In this document: in pieces, positions 1 through 20,335 of the stretch
Numbering within the stretch: the stretch's first letter is position 1
Layout of the letters: every line of letters starts with the position of its first letter
Source: Rhabditoides inermis
Lineage: Eukaryota; Nematoda; Chromadorea; Rhabditida; Rhabditidae
Direction: 5' to 3'
NCBI GenBank assembly: GCA_963966185.1
Contig: CAWZYM010000216.1
Span: 20,001-84,000 of the forward strand
Length of the DNA: 64,000 nt
The notes under the pieces: model-generated
Seen by the model: the letters and a program-made list of their open reading frames with translations, nothing else
Database searches by the model: none
Told to the model about the DNA's origin: nothing
Made by a program: the position numbers and the translations under genes

Positions 1-46
1 GTACAGCAGCAATACAGCACCCCCATCTACCGTACTCGAGAGATAC

Positions 47-4148
<4,102 letters not shown>

Positions 4149-5053
4149 TTTTTAAATATGTTTTAGAGTAGGTGCCGTGCTTTGAGATAAAGGCTGTTTG
4201 TATATTCTCTGGTGTATTCGGTGTGGCGAATGGGACTCCCAGTCTCTCTGTCCGGCTTTCATGCGATCAGAGAGCCTGGGCGTGGCTTAACACCAATAAC
4301 AACCCTACACATGATGTACTACCACAGCGGTGGCAGCATCGCACCGGGCCAGAGATACATACCCATCAGACGCACACAGGGCACCACGGGTTACACATGT
4401 CGGTGTTGGGTATACGGTAAGTGATGGAAACGCTAGACACACACATTAAGTATACTATAACGCGACAACATCTATTCAGCATACAAAGACAACACTCTTT
4501 AAGATCATGATACCATAAGAATTTTTACCAACATGTAGCTACAGCATCCAGTACCACATCCCACGAAATTAATGGCAAACATAAAAAGTTGAAGAAACAT
4601 GATAAGGAAAACAACGAACAGTTCCAGAAATCAGAAAGGAAGCGAACCTCTTATTGTTGAACTAAAAAAAAAAACAAATATACGCAAACATTTATTTGCA
4701 GCAAATGTATTTATCCACTCTCAACAACAATAACTGCGATGCATACCTGCGATCGATAGCGATCAATACATCAATACATACTGGTAGAGTGATATCGACA
4801 GGGGATAGACGCGCACGATGGTGGATGGTGAGAAGAAAGAGGGCTCGCGAGCCAGGAACCTCAACAAATAGTGGGACGCGCACGTACACCACAAAAGAAC
4901 TAATAAGTTAAACACTAAAGAAAGAGGGAACGCTACTGATGGACTGGGGTCGGCACTAAAAAATAATAATCACTACATGCGAAGGAGTGACAAGGACAGA
5001 ATGACGATGAGGAAGAGACCGAAGACGAGTGGAGTGGAAGCGAGTGGAGTACT
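4149..5053. other. Non-homologous segment interrupting rpn-1 copy 1
   Basis: This stretch has no counterpart in the intact rpn-1 gene and no convincing coding exon. It carries one copy of a dispersed repeat (4329-4436) found in reverse orientation in an IMPDH intron. The rest is AT-rich. It separates the dead 3' half of copy 1 from the stop codon of the chimeric gene. Confidence 0.6.
4329..4436 (-). repeat. Dispersed repeat, partner of 24517-24633
   Basis: The reverse complement aligns with 24517-24633 over about 110 bp with few mismatches and a few short indels. Shared landmarks are CCATCACTTACCGTATACCC, TGTAACCCGTGGTGCCCTG and GGTGCGATGCTGC. No coding content was seen. Confidence 0.75.
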
Positions 5054-6626
5054 TCACTTCTTCTGGTTGAAGACGTTTTGCACAATGCCTTAAATCAAAC
5101 AATTAGTATAAATAACCAAAACAATCAAATAACGAAAAACACTCACACTGGTTGTACACTGCGCCTCCGAATACCGCCGGCGGAGCATGGTCGAGTGCGG
5201 GTGCGGGCGCGGGCGCAGGCGCAGTCGGAACAGCAGGACCTGTCATCGGAAGTTTAAACAAAGCTAATCATAGTATTACGAAAAAGACATACCAATTGTT
5301 GCGGAAATCGTAGTGGGCGGCGTGTGGTTCGGCTGAGTTTTCTCCATACTCGGAGAGTCTAAAACATCTGTTTGTTTCGCGGTAGCATGAACGAAAATTC
5401 GAGACCTGGAGAGGCAGCAGCAGGGCGCGGAGCGCGAAGCAGCGGCGGAGAAGGCGGCCGGGGAGACGCCACAGGAGACGCCTGAAGTAGCAAGCTATGG
5501 CAATAAACTCAAAATGTAAATTTGATAATGAAACATAATTACGCCAACTTTCAGTAAACTAAACAGTAAGTCGAAAGGTGTGGATGGGTCACGGGAGGGG
5601 ACCGACATTCGACATTTCTCTGCCAGTCGCTGATTGAGTAACCGTAATTACACTGCCCCCATCGTGACCTTCACGCGTTTACACGCGAAGAGTTATGAAA
5701 TAGCGAAAAAAAACTTTTGCCCGAAAGACGAGGTCACACAAATTTAAAAAAAAGTACCTTGATAATAATTATGTTGCACAGCTCGGCCTGGAGCTCGGGA
5801 GAGAGTACTTCCGTTCGTAGCAGATCCAAAGCTAATCCACGGATTGCACTGCGCCTACAACAGAAATTTTTAATAACCCCATTTAAATATGATCCGACTG
5901 ACCTGGGCTGGACGTCTTTGTCGTTGCTGACACGGCGCCACTCCTCGAGAGCCGCAATGGCTAGAAGGCGCACATACTCATGTCCCCAGTCGCCGATCGG
6001 CTCCTGCGATCCTGTAAAGACATACATATTGCTCAACTGAGAAACTGAAATGCGAAAATATAACATACCGAAGAGACGGAAGTTAATGCAGTCAGTCTTC
6101 TCATCGGAGGTCATGGCGAGGACAGAGATGAGATCTGCGCACGACTTCTGAATACGACGGCATGACCGAAAGAAATATGATTCAAGACTGAATGCACCTT
6201 GACGGGCCCTTCGGCCATCTTCCGATAGATTTCCTTCATTTTGTTGTAGTGGGGGCGCATAAACTCCAGCGGCTTGGGCACAGAAGTCATGGAAGTGGTC
6301 GAACCGCGAATAAGAGTGCGCATTGTCTCCAGAGAAGGCTTGTACAAGGAAGTGTCGGCCTCCTTTAAGCAGTGGTTATGAAACAGAAAACAAAATTCAG
6401 TCTGTGAACTTACCGAGAGCCTCTGGACAAGCATGTTAAGGTCCTCCTCGAGCTTCTTGTCCTTCTCGGACTGAAAAATAGCCGATGAAAACATATAAGT
6501 TCATAAATAAGAAGAGAACACCGTTCACTAATTTACCATCTCCTCCTTCTTGGGCTCCTTTCCATCCTTCTTAGCCTTCTCGGCTTGGTTTGTGTCCTTC
6601 GGCTTCTCCTCTGCCTTTACGACCAT
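5054..6626 (-). CDS. Chimeric gene: RPN1 N-terminal part with a new proline-rich tail
   Basis: Ten exons can be drawn with consistent phases, giving 288 codons: 6537-6626, 6414-6470, 6198-6362, 6069-6147, 5903-6011, 5758-5854, 5406-5481, 5293-5358, 5147-5239 and 5054-5088. Exons 1-5 match rpn-1 exons 1-5 at roughly 90-95 percent identity and keep the start, the lysine-rich N-terminus and the GDWGHEYVR motif; exon 5 is six bases shorter and diverges at its end. Exon 6 ([14 protein letters not shown]...) is only distantly like RPN1 exon 6. The last four exons encode a Pro/Ala-rich tail of about 89 residues ending VFNQKK, with no RPN1 similarity. One acceptor (TTAAAG before exon 3) is weaker than in the intact gene. 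A TTAATTCAG acceptor precedes the ATG. It may be an expressed new gene or a decaying relic. The RPN1-like part lacks the proteasome/cyclosome repeats. Confidence 0.5.
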
Positions 6627-6971
6627 GATCTGAATTAACTCATTAGGGAATAGAAAAAGTACAAAACAACAACAAAACAGCTGATTGCGAGAATGCGAAA
6701 ACTTTCAAACAGTATGGACTTCATCACGAAAATCTGATAAATGAATGTATTACTATAAGACAAAAAAGAAACAATACAAAAAAACCAGATTTTTACAAAT
6801 CATCACTTTGCACGTAAATAATTATTGTAAACAAAATTCTCGAAATTTCTTTTCGAATTTTGATGCTTCTGGTAAAAGGTCCCGCACGGAAAACTATTGT
6901 TTGTTAGCCGAGTGTGCACTGAGCAGTACTATTTTTTGTTATAAAGTTTCGTGATTAAAAATAGGTATTAC
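6627..6971. other. Upstream sequence of the chimeric rpn-1 copy
   Basis: Homology with the region upstream of intact rpn-1 (15948-16030) continues to about 6705 and then ends. The rest is AT-rich and no gene is seen. Confidence 0.5.
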
Positions 6972-7376
6972 CTCCTCGCGAACTTGTCCGCTGATCAGTT
7001 TGAATCCTCCAATCGCCTCGTACTTGTAGCTTCCCCTCGTTCCGCTTTTATGGAAGCATTGGCTCGGGTGCAATGGCGATGCTCTTTTGTTCAAGTATTT
7101 CTGCAGCTCTCTGCAAGTTCATTCTAAATTAAGGAAACATTTTTACAATCTTCACTTAAATTCTCCAATTGTGAGAATCTTGCTGTAGTGGTCGTCGATC
7201 TTCATCTTGATCGTCTTGTCGTCCAGCTGCCCTCCCTCCACACGAAGAACGTAGTAAGCAGCCGGCCCGGGGACGAGCTGCACAAAAGAGTGTCGTGAAC
7301 CCAATGGAGAGCATACCTGCGACCCGCGAAAGGCTTCTTCCTTGCGTAGTTCAGCCGCACCAGCCGCACCCGTCAT
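6972..7376 (-). CDS. Unrecognised three-exon coding piece
   Basis: Three exons (7317-7376, 7156-7277, 6972-7110) join with matching phases into 107 codons starting MTGAAGAAELRKEE and ending ISGQVREE. They contain the stretches AAYYVLRVEGG and IGEFKELQKYLNKR. Splice sites are good, and a GTAATACC donor follows the last exon in phase 0. No terminal exon of its own is visible. The next acceptor downstream is the TTAATTCAG in front of the rpn-1-derived ATG, which would continue the frame as EE-I-MVVK. The piece could thus be the 5' end of a gene interrupted by the rpn-1 insertion, or the N-terminus of a fusion. I do not recognise the family. Confidence 0.45.
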
Positions 7377-7559
7377 CGCGTGAGGAAATGATGACAAACA
7401 ATCTCACTCCATCGTTCCACCCCCATTCCACGTATGCAAATTGTATGCTCACAGAAATCAACACATTATGGAAAGTGCGACTTTATTAAATATGTTACAG
7501 CTATACAGGTATATGAGGCAAGTAATGTACTGCGCGGGTACGATAGGCGGATAGCATGT

Positions 7560-9267
7560 CTAGAGGTTGGCGCGTGTTCCGTTGACGGCGCGCGACTTGA
7601 CGCGCCAGATGTCCTACAATTATCGATTGATTGCGGCACGCGGAATGACATCACATACCTGGAACGAGATGTCGACGTCCTTGGCGTCGATGCCGAGCTT
7701 CTTGAAGCGGGTCTTGGCAATGTCCATGATCTCGTCGGCTGTGATGTTCTGCTCCTTCTGGAAGTGACGCCATCAGTGACGTCACGAAATAAGTGATAAG
7801 AGAGAGGGGAGATATGAAGTAAAAGAAAGAGGTTCAGGGAGGTAGAACGCTCACTTGCGTATCCTGGTAGGTGCAGAGGTCGCCGTTGGCGTAGTGGCAC
7901 GAGATGGCCTTGCGGAAGCCTGCAACGATAAGAGATATAGACAACGAAACGAACTACACGGACTATAGACAACGAAACGTACTGGCACAGCGGCAGTATC
8001 ACAGTATAATTGGCTACCAAATCTCGAGTGATACTGGCATATGTGTGTTTCTTTCATTTTCATGTTTTACAGCAAGCTAAATCGCCGTCTCACCATCGGT
8101 CCTGTTGGTGCCGGAGCCGTGGATGAGGATCGGGTGGAAGAAGACCTGCAATGTGAGTGGTGACGTCATGGAAACGGTGACATGACCGCACCGTGTCTCC
8201 TGCCTCCATCTCGACGTGGAGACGCGGCATCGACGGGTCGTAGTTCTGGATGCCGTGGTAGGCCTTGTTCACGCCGCCCTGACAAGAAAGAGAGTGAAGG
8301 AGAGAGAGAGCGTGCCGCCCACCTCCCACTTGGGGTACTCGTGCTGCAGCAGCTTGCCCGTGTGCGTGCCCGGAACCACCACCAGACAGCCGTTGGCGCG
8401 GTTCACCTGTGCACAAATACAAATCCGTATGTAATCACTACTATGAACTCTCGATCTCGATGGCTACAATGCCGTTAGATACAACGACAAAGTTCTGGAT
8501 GCTTAGCCCTTGTGGTGTAGCGCATGCTGTACAGTCAAGATATAGCGATTCTGGATAAATGAGGGATTGATTGATTGATTAATTAATTGATTGAGGGAAC
8601 GGCGCACTGACCCGCTCCATGGCCGTCCACGAGCAGGCGATGAAATCGGACGGGCCGAACGGGAAGTACTGCTGGTCCTGGTGCATCGGGTGGCGCGACG
8701 TCAGCTTGCCTGCCAACGAATGCGTATAGTAGAACACACGTGTCCGTTTGTTTGGCAGTACGCGTTGATGAAATCTACCCTCACCGTTGTCGGGCGGCTT
8801 GTTGATGAGCATGGTGTGCATGGCGAGCAGGTTCGAATCCGGCGTGCCGATCAGGTCTTTGATTATGTCCACCACCTGTAAGCACAGTCGAATGAAATCA
8901 TTGAGATAAAATATAAAATACAATACTCTCATGTACCATAACCAGCACTAACCGCCGGATACTTGCAGTAGTCGAACAACACCGGGTCGTCCTGGAAGTC
9001 CTGCAGCTTGGTGATCGCCTGAAACGGGTATCGTAACCCTGAATACCATGTACAGTAACCCTGCAGTACTCCAAAATACCGTGACCCGTACCTTCTCGCC
9101 GTCCTGGAACTCGGACTTGGCGATGGAGATGTCCTTCATGACGGTCATGTTGCCGGGCACGCCCTTGCGCTCGCAGATCTCCTGCGGAGGGAGGTCGTCT
9201 CTCTCTCTCTCCCTCCCTCTCCCTCTCTCTCTCTCTCCCTCCATCTCTCTCTCTCTCTCTCTCCTTC

Positions 9268-9315
<48 letters not shown>

Positions 9316-9536
9316 TTCTGTCGTACCTGGAAACGGCGTTTGTACCTCTCCAGCTCATAGACTGGGACGACATTGCGCACCAGCAGGTAGCCGTTCTTCT
9401 CGTAGAACTCCTGAATCACGTATACTGTACACATACCGTAATCCCATTACTCAAAGCACCGTACCTTCTGCTCCTTGGTGAGCACCTGTCCGTCAGAGTG
9501 CCAGTCGAGCTTGCCGTGTCCGATTTGGGTCGCCAT
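7560..9536 (-). CDS. Phytanoyl-CoA 2-hydroxylase (PhyH family)
   Basis: This is an Fe(II)/2-oxoglutarate dioxygenase that alpha-hydroxylates phytanoyl-CoA in peroxisomal alpha-oxidation. The exons give about 310 residues, from [12 protein letters not shown] to the C-terminus GTRANL, similar in length to mature human PHYH. Family blocks appear in order: [41 protein letters not shown] with the His-x-Asp iron ligands; [36 protein letters not shown] with the distal His ligand; and [11 protein letters not shown] with the Arg expected to bind 2-oxoglutarate. The C-terminus resembles human ERTNL. I found no certain peroxisomal targeting signal: the N-terminus has no clear PTS2 and the C-terminus is not SKL-like. 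A long CT/GA microsatellite (9190-9312) lies in the first intron. Three GATA sites lie upstream. Confidence 0.9.
9197..9313. repeat. CT microsatellite in the phytanoyl-CoA hydroxylase intron
   Basis: An imperfect (CT)n tract fills most of this intron. Long Ser-Leu or Arg-Glu frames here are artefacts of the repeat. Confidence 0.9.
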
Positions 9537-10689
9537 TACTGGAACGGCGGATACGGTACATTACAATTGCAAAACGGCAGCGCGACAACACTTCAGAATT
9601 CGAGAAAGAACACCAGTAAATCGAGTCGGGCCGGCGTAACTTCGATGTTTTGTGTGCCGTCTCTCACTGCTCACTGTTATCACACACCCGGACAGCTCAT
9701 CATATACGTGATATGAAACAGATACTAGACTCTAGCATCACCAACACACTACGCTAAGCCCCAAACTACCAGTAATCGATCAGCGTAAACAGATAAGTGC
9801 ACGTCTCCTGGGACACCCTTCCCCTTATCTTCCAAACACGTGACCGCTAGTGACCGGTGATAAGACCGGGCAGCCACTTCCATCTGTTTCATGACAATCA
9901 TAATCCTATATATAGAACATCAACAAAGCAACAAAAGCTAGGATAAATCAGTGAAAAAGAAACTGCCATGCGATTCAACATGGCAGACGGAGAAAAGAAC
10001 GCGGAAACCTGCTCAAATTGGCATCAAGCGCAGTTGTTTCCCACTAGATATGACATCACCAATTACAATAGACAGAAAATCGATGCGAAGAAGTCACCGA
10101 TGCTGCCAGCCTCTCGATTTCCTCGCCTTATAAAGCCCCCACAACTTTCTCCGATAAGACATTCAGATCGCTACATTTTCTAGTATAAAGTTGATGGCCA
10201 TGTGTACTTTGCATGTTCTTTCCTTTCTGATGTCCACATGAAGGGGTAATCATATGATTACCCTCCTACCCCTGCGCCTCTCACAATCACACCACACCTA
10301 GGCTTCCTTTGTTTGACACGATCCCCCTCCCATCAGCGTTATCATCACTACAATCATCCAACGCACGACTGTTCCAAAAACATACTAGACTCTACCACCC
10401 TCGCATCACATAACACGTGACAATTTTAACACGTTTTATTTATGCGCGCGAATAAGTTATGAATACATTGCTTGAATAAGTTAATCAATGCGAATACCTC
10501 GACTCGACTCGAAAGTACATCTATGAACCGGTGTGATACAACGGGATTATAAGAAGAGAACTCAATGAATGAAACACACATGTATACACTTACAAACACC
10601 ACAGAGAGGAAGAGATGAGGGATGTGGGGCGACGCGAGTCTAGGTACAGCAGCAATACAGCACCCCCATCTACCGTACTCGAGAGATAC
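9537..10689. other. Intergenic region between phytanoyl-CoA hydroxylase and intact rpn-1
   Basis: This holds the upstream region of the hydroxylase gene (GATA cluster, a TATATATAG at about 9907) and the 3' flank of rpn-1, with a minus-strand AATAAA at 10435-10440. No supported gene was seen. Confidence 0.6.
9791..9865. promoter_or_regulatory. Cluster of three GATA sites with an E-box
   Basis: Three WGATAR sites lie within 75 bp: AGATAAG at 9791-9797, CTTATC at 9824-9829 and TGATAAG at 9858-9864. A CACGTG E-box lies at 9837-9842. They are about 260-330 bp upstream of the hydroxylase ATG. Nematode intestinal genes are typically driven by ELT-2 at TGATAA sites, so intestinal expression is a reasonable inference. 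Confidence 0.45.
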
Positions 10690-15947
<5,258 letters not shown>

Positions 15948-16546
15948 GATCTGAATTAACTCATTAGGAAATAGAAAAGGTACAAAAACAACAACAAAAC
16001 AGCTGATTGCGAGGATGCGAAAACTTACAGACAGACCTGTAAGTCATCAAATAGACTACCAGCAAGATGTCTAACAGTACGAAGGTATGTAACTTTCTAT
16101 TCGTAGTCAATTTTAGTGTTTTCAAGCACGTCAAAGATCAGAAAACAACAAATAAACAAAAATCTCCTTCGTCATCATCTTATTTTCAAAAATTATCATG
16201 CTGTATTGAATCAGGGAAAAATAAAGTAAAATGGTTCTACAACGAATCAAAAATATTTATTAAAAGGTTCTCAGCTACGGTAACTACGTGGCGTACCTTC
16301 TCTAATGGATTACTTGTTGGTTTTGTTGTTGTTCTACATGTTTTGTTTGTAAACAAAACCTTGTAAGCAAGTTAATCTCATCATAATCAATGTTTACATA
16401 TGTGGCACTTATGTATAGGCTAAGCAAATGATCGGTGTATTTATTTGTGCCTTGTTTTTCACACGTCATCATACTGTAAACATATGATGAATCCTGTGTT
16501 TCATTTTGTTTTCTTTTGTATTGTTTTCTTATATGCATAGTTTAGA
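15948..16546. promoter_or_regulatory. Shared upstream region of rpn-1 and ribo-1
   Basis: This 599-bp region separates two head-to-head genes and must hold both promoters. A forkhead-type site GTAAACAAA lies at 16349-16357, flanked by a near-palindrome. Both genes have trans-splice-like acceptors at their starts, so transcription starts cannot be placed. Confidence 0.45.
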
Positions 16547-19500
16547 ATGAGGGTATCCCTTCTGGCGCTGGCGGCGCTATGCGGTGTTGCGTTCGCCGCC
16601 GACGAGATCAAGATCTCCGATGTCGACAGGACCATTGACATCAGCACTCAGGTCAGATACTTAGTTTTTATTTTAGTAAATATAAGCACGTTTTATATTC
16701 GTGGCTTTAGGTGGTGAAGGTGTCGTACATCCTTACCGCTCAAAACGCTGGATCTTCCGATGTGAAGTCGCTCACCGTTCTTCTCACCGAGGAGGAGGCC
16801 AAGCACCTCTCCTACATTGCTGCTGGAGAGTCTGCCGCCAAGGAGCTTAAGTACAAGGTTGCTAAGACCACCGGTGCCAAGGCCGGATTCCAGGTACTTT
16901 TTTTTTCTTTATCGATATCCCACGATGTTTCGTTTATGTGCCGATAGATATATCCGTTTCGTCTCTAACATCTCAATTGCAGGCCTTCTCTGTTGATCTG
17001 CAGAAGCCCATTGCCAAGGGAGCGTCGCTCAAGCTGAAGGTGGATTACCGTCTCACTGGCATGCTCACTCCCTTGCCCACCAAGGTCGCTCAGTCCGAGA
17101 GCCAGTGAGTGTTTTTTAAAGTTATTTTCATGTCCACTTTTTATTCAAACTCGTGTGATGTTTTGTGTTTGAGGTTTGTCGTGTACGAGGGAAGCGCTCA
17201 CGTCGCCTCGATCTACCCGATCGCGACTCAGAAGACTGCTATCAAGCTCTCGTCCGGAAAGCTTCTTTCCAACACGGCTGTGGAGCCAAGCAAACAGGTC
17301 GGAGAGAAAATTAACTACGGACCCTACACCAACGCCGCTGCCTACTCGCAGGTTAGTATTAGCGTTTAATGATTGGTTCTTGGTTGGTGTATCATGTAAT
17401 AATAACAAATGTGCAGGTGCCGATCCGTGTTCATTCGGAAAACAACGCCCCGTTCGTGGTTGCCACCCTTGTTGAGCGTCTGATCGAGGTGTCTCACTGG
17501 GGCAATGTTGCCGTCGAGGAGTACATTGAGCTTGTCCATAAGGGAGCCGAGCTCAAGGTGAACACTACATATTCTTTCGACATTGTATATCTTTGTGGTT
17601 TTCAGGGTACCTTCTCTCGTCTTGACTACCAGCTCGATCGCCGCTCTGACTCGAAGATCCCTGCCCTCAAGTCGTACACCGTGAGTTTATCTATTTATTA
17701 CTATTATCACATCGTTTATTTTAGACCGTTCTCCCCGCCGCCGCTCGCGATATCTACTACCGCGATGAGATTGGCAACATCTCCACCTCTGCCGTCCGCG
17801 TGCGTGCCTCTTCCATCGATGTCGTCATCACCCCGCGGTGAGTAATATCTCTTTCCTCTAAAATGGTGTATAGTAGTTCCCCCGTTTTCGAGGGCCAGCA
17901 GTAGAAGAAAATGACGCAGACAATCGAGGAAATTATGCAAATGCGTTTGTCTCCGCGCATCATTTCTCAATGTGCGCATTCGGCAACAAAATTTTAAAAA
18001 ATACAGTACTTCCAGAGATAAAAGTAAAAATGTAAGATCCACAAGTTTGAGAGAGGGTTAAGGACCATCTACTGACGAAATTTGAAGCGTTTTCAACCAG
18101 CGGCTATGAAGTTATTAAGTATAATGTGACTGCGCAAAGGGAGAACTCCTGTTCACAACAACACTATACTTTCAAAAATGATTTGCATTAGTTCCTATAG
18201 GTGCCTCGGCATCGCTGATACTCGATATCGATAGATACCACTGACGGATTTCAAGATATGACTCCAACGTAATTAGCATTTTCTTAATTATCTGTCTTCA
18301 GAGTTTCATTTTACAAAATCTGCGATCCAAGTTCCGTAGATAACCCATCCGGGATTAGCATATCAAATTTTCGTACAATTTGATAAAGTTTGAACAGAGT
18401 TATTAAGATTCCTAGATACACATATACTGTATCGAAACAGCTCATTTACAAGTCATTTCCATAAATTTCTCATCTCAGATCGGTCAAACACACCGGTCAA
18501 GCGATTTTGAGAGGGCCGAATGGTCTCGAAAATGACCGTTGAGAGGTTACGTTATGCGTCTGTGCAAACTAAAAGAATGACGGACATCCCTCTACTGACC
18601 CTCGAAAACGGGGGACCCACTATAAGTTGATTCAACTATTCACTTGTTGTAGTTTCCCCCTGTTCGGTGGCTGGAAGACGTCGTACGTGCTGGGCTACAA
18701 CGTGCCCGCCTCGGAGATGCTCTACTCGAAGGGCAACGAGTTTGCTCTGCGCGCCCGTCTCCTCGATCATATCTTTGACGGCGTCGTCGTCGAGAAGCTC
18801 GTCACCAAGATTGTTCTCCCCGAGCACGTTTCGTGAGTATTATTCAAATTGTTAATTGAAATAATACTTCAATTGTTATTATCAGGAAATAGCTATGTCG
18901 TTTCAGTAAGGTGAAGGTTGCCACTCCGTTCACCGTGCAGCGCCGCCCGGATGAGACCCGTGCCACATACCTGGACACTACTGGCCGCACTGTTGTTGTG
19001 CTCGAGAAGGAGAACCTCGTCGACAGCCACATGCAGACCTTCACCGTCAGTCACTTGTTTTATTGCAATCTGTTTTAGTGAAATTGCTTCCTTTGCTTCC
19101 ATTTAGATATTTCGTCTTCACTTTTAATATTTTTTAAATGAAAAAAAGAGAAATTTGATTTGTTATTTAAGGTGTCGTACGAGTTCACCATGTCGTCGAT
19201 GCTGCGCGAGCCTCTTCTCGCCTCTGGATTCATCTTCGGTCTCTTCCTCATCGTCATTGTCTACGTCCGTCTCGACTTCACCATTGTTGAGGTGGGTACT
19301 CCTCAAATATTGGCTCTAAGCAAACAAACAATGTTCTTTGTTCGTGTGTCTCTAAAACAATGTCTATGTAGGACGCCGGCAAGGATGCTCGCGACCGCGC
19401 ACAGGGCAAGGTCGACAAGCTCGCCGCCCTTGTCGGAAAGAGGAACAAGTACTTTGACCAGGTGTGCAACATACAATATCGATTTTGACTATGAATTTTG

Positions 19501-20335
19501 TGCGAGTATATAAAATATGACCTTCTTCTTGTTTTAGATCACCTCGGCTGTTCGTCAGTTCAAGGAGAGCCGCGATTCGGGAGAGCTGGCCGCTGCTAGG
19601 AAAAAGGTGGAGGGAGAGCGCGCCGAGACGACTGAGAAGATGAACACCCTCATCGCCGAGATCAAGAACGACTCTGCTGAAATGGCCGAGAAGGTGAGTC
19701 TGAGGGTTACTGTATTATACTATCTGTTGATGTGTGTGTGTGTGTGTGTGTGTGTGCGTTTGGAAATGAAATATGTGAACAGAAGTTCTGGTATTTGGTA
19801 GCAAGCATATTCCCAAAGACATGGTGGTAAATATCGTGGATAGGGAGATGGCGAAAGATACATGGGAAAGGGGATTCTTTTGACGTGTTCGTTATCATAG
19901 TTCTCTTTGTGAATGTTGTGATGTGAGTGGGAGATTGGATGTACAGGGTGGCGGGAGAGTGAGAAAGGCATGAGAGAAAAGAGCCGAGCTAGAGAGAGGA
20001 CAGGCACGGAATACTGTTTTCTGTTTACTTTGTCTCGATTTTATGTGAGATTGGTCAAGTGGATACTGAAAAGATGAGTGGAGCCGAGACCGAGAGTGAT
20101 GCTATGTCTAGCGGTTAGAAAATAGTGGAGTGTGGAAAAATCTTTGTTTTGTTTTAAGAGATTTTTTCAGGCGTCTGAGCTGAACCGTCTGGAGAAGGCT
20201 GGAGTGGAGGCTGAGTCTGCGTACGTGTCTGCCGCTCAGAAGAGCACCACCAAGAGCGGCCCCGAGGACAAGGCATTCGCTACCAAGGTCGCCGAGCTGA
20301 GGGCAAAGGCCGACGTCGTCCTCGGCTCCTTCTAG
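16547..20335 (+). CDS. ribo-1: Ribophorin I, oligosaccharyltransferase subunit 1
   Basis: A subunit of the ER oligosaccharyltransferase, which transfers the lipid-linked glycan to Asn-X-Ser/Thr. Exons: 16547-16651, 16711-16893, 16983-17104, 17174-17351, 17417-17557, 17606-17680, 17725-17837, 18653-18832, 18907-19045, 19172-19291, 19372-19461, 19538-19693, 20171-20335. The product has a signal peptide (MRVSLLALAALCGVAFAA), the lumenal ribophorin I domain (VVKVSYILTAQNAG, IEVSHWGNVAVEEYIEL, FPLFGGWKTSYVLGYNVP), one membrane segment (PLLASGFIFGLFLIVIVYVRL) and a cytosolic coiled-coil-like tail. Length (about 585 residues) fits the family. A TTTAG precedes the ATG. The intron at 17838-18652 carries a 0.75-kb inverted-repeat element; AATAAA follows at 20605-20610. 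Confidence 0.96.
17869..18624. mobile_element. Non-autonomous inverted-repeat DNA element in a ribo-1 intron
   Basis: The left end (17871 onward) and the reverse complement of the right end (to 18622) share TCCCCCGTTTTCGAGGG and neighbouring bases, about 30 bp with a few mismatches. Both ends are flanked by TA (17869-17870, 18623-18624), the target-site duplication of Tc1/mariner-type transposition. No transposase frame was found inside. Confidence 0.7.
19733..19756. repeat. GT microsatellite in a ribo-1 intron
   Basis: A short (TG)n run lies inside the intron at 19694-20170. Confidence 0.8.

Noticed and set aside
9048..9434. Frames with long Arg-Glu or Ser-Leu runs, here and at many GA/CT tracts up to 61.4 kb
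   Set aside because: Translations of (GA)n/(CT)n microsatellites in introns.
7560..9536. Peroxisomal targeting signal on phytanoyl-CoA hydroxylase
   Set aside because: KLDWHSDGQ near the N-terminus only partly resembles PTS2, so it is not claimed.
15948..16546. SKN-1-type proteasome control site
   Set aside because: I searched for WWTRTCAT in the rpn-1 upstream region and found no convincing match.
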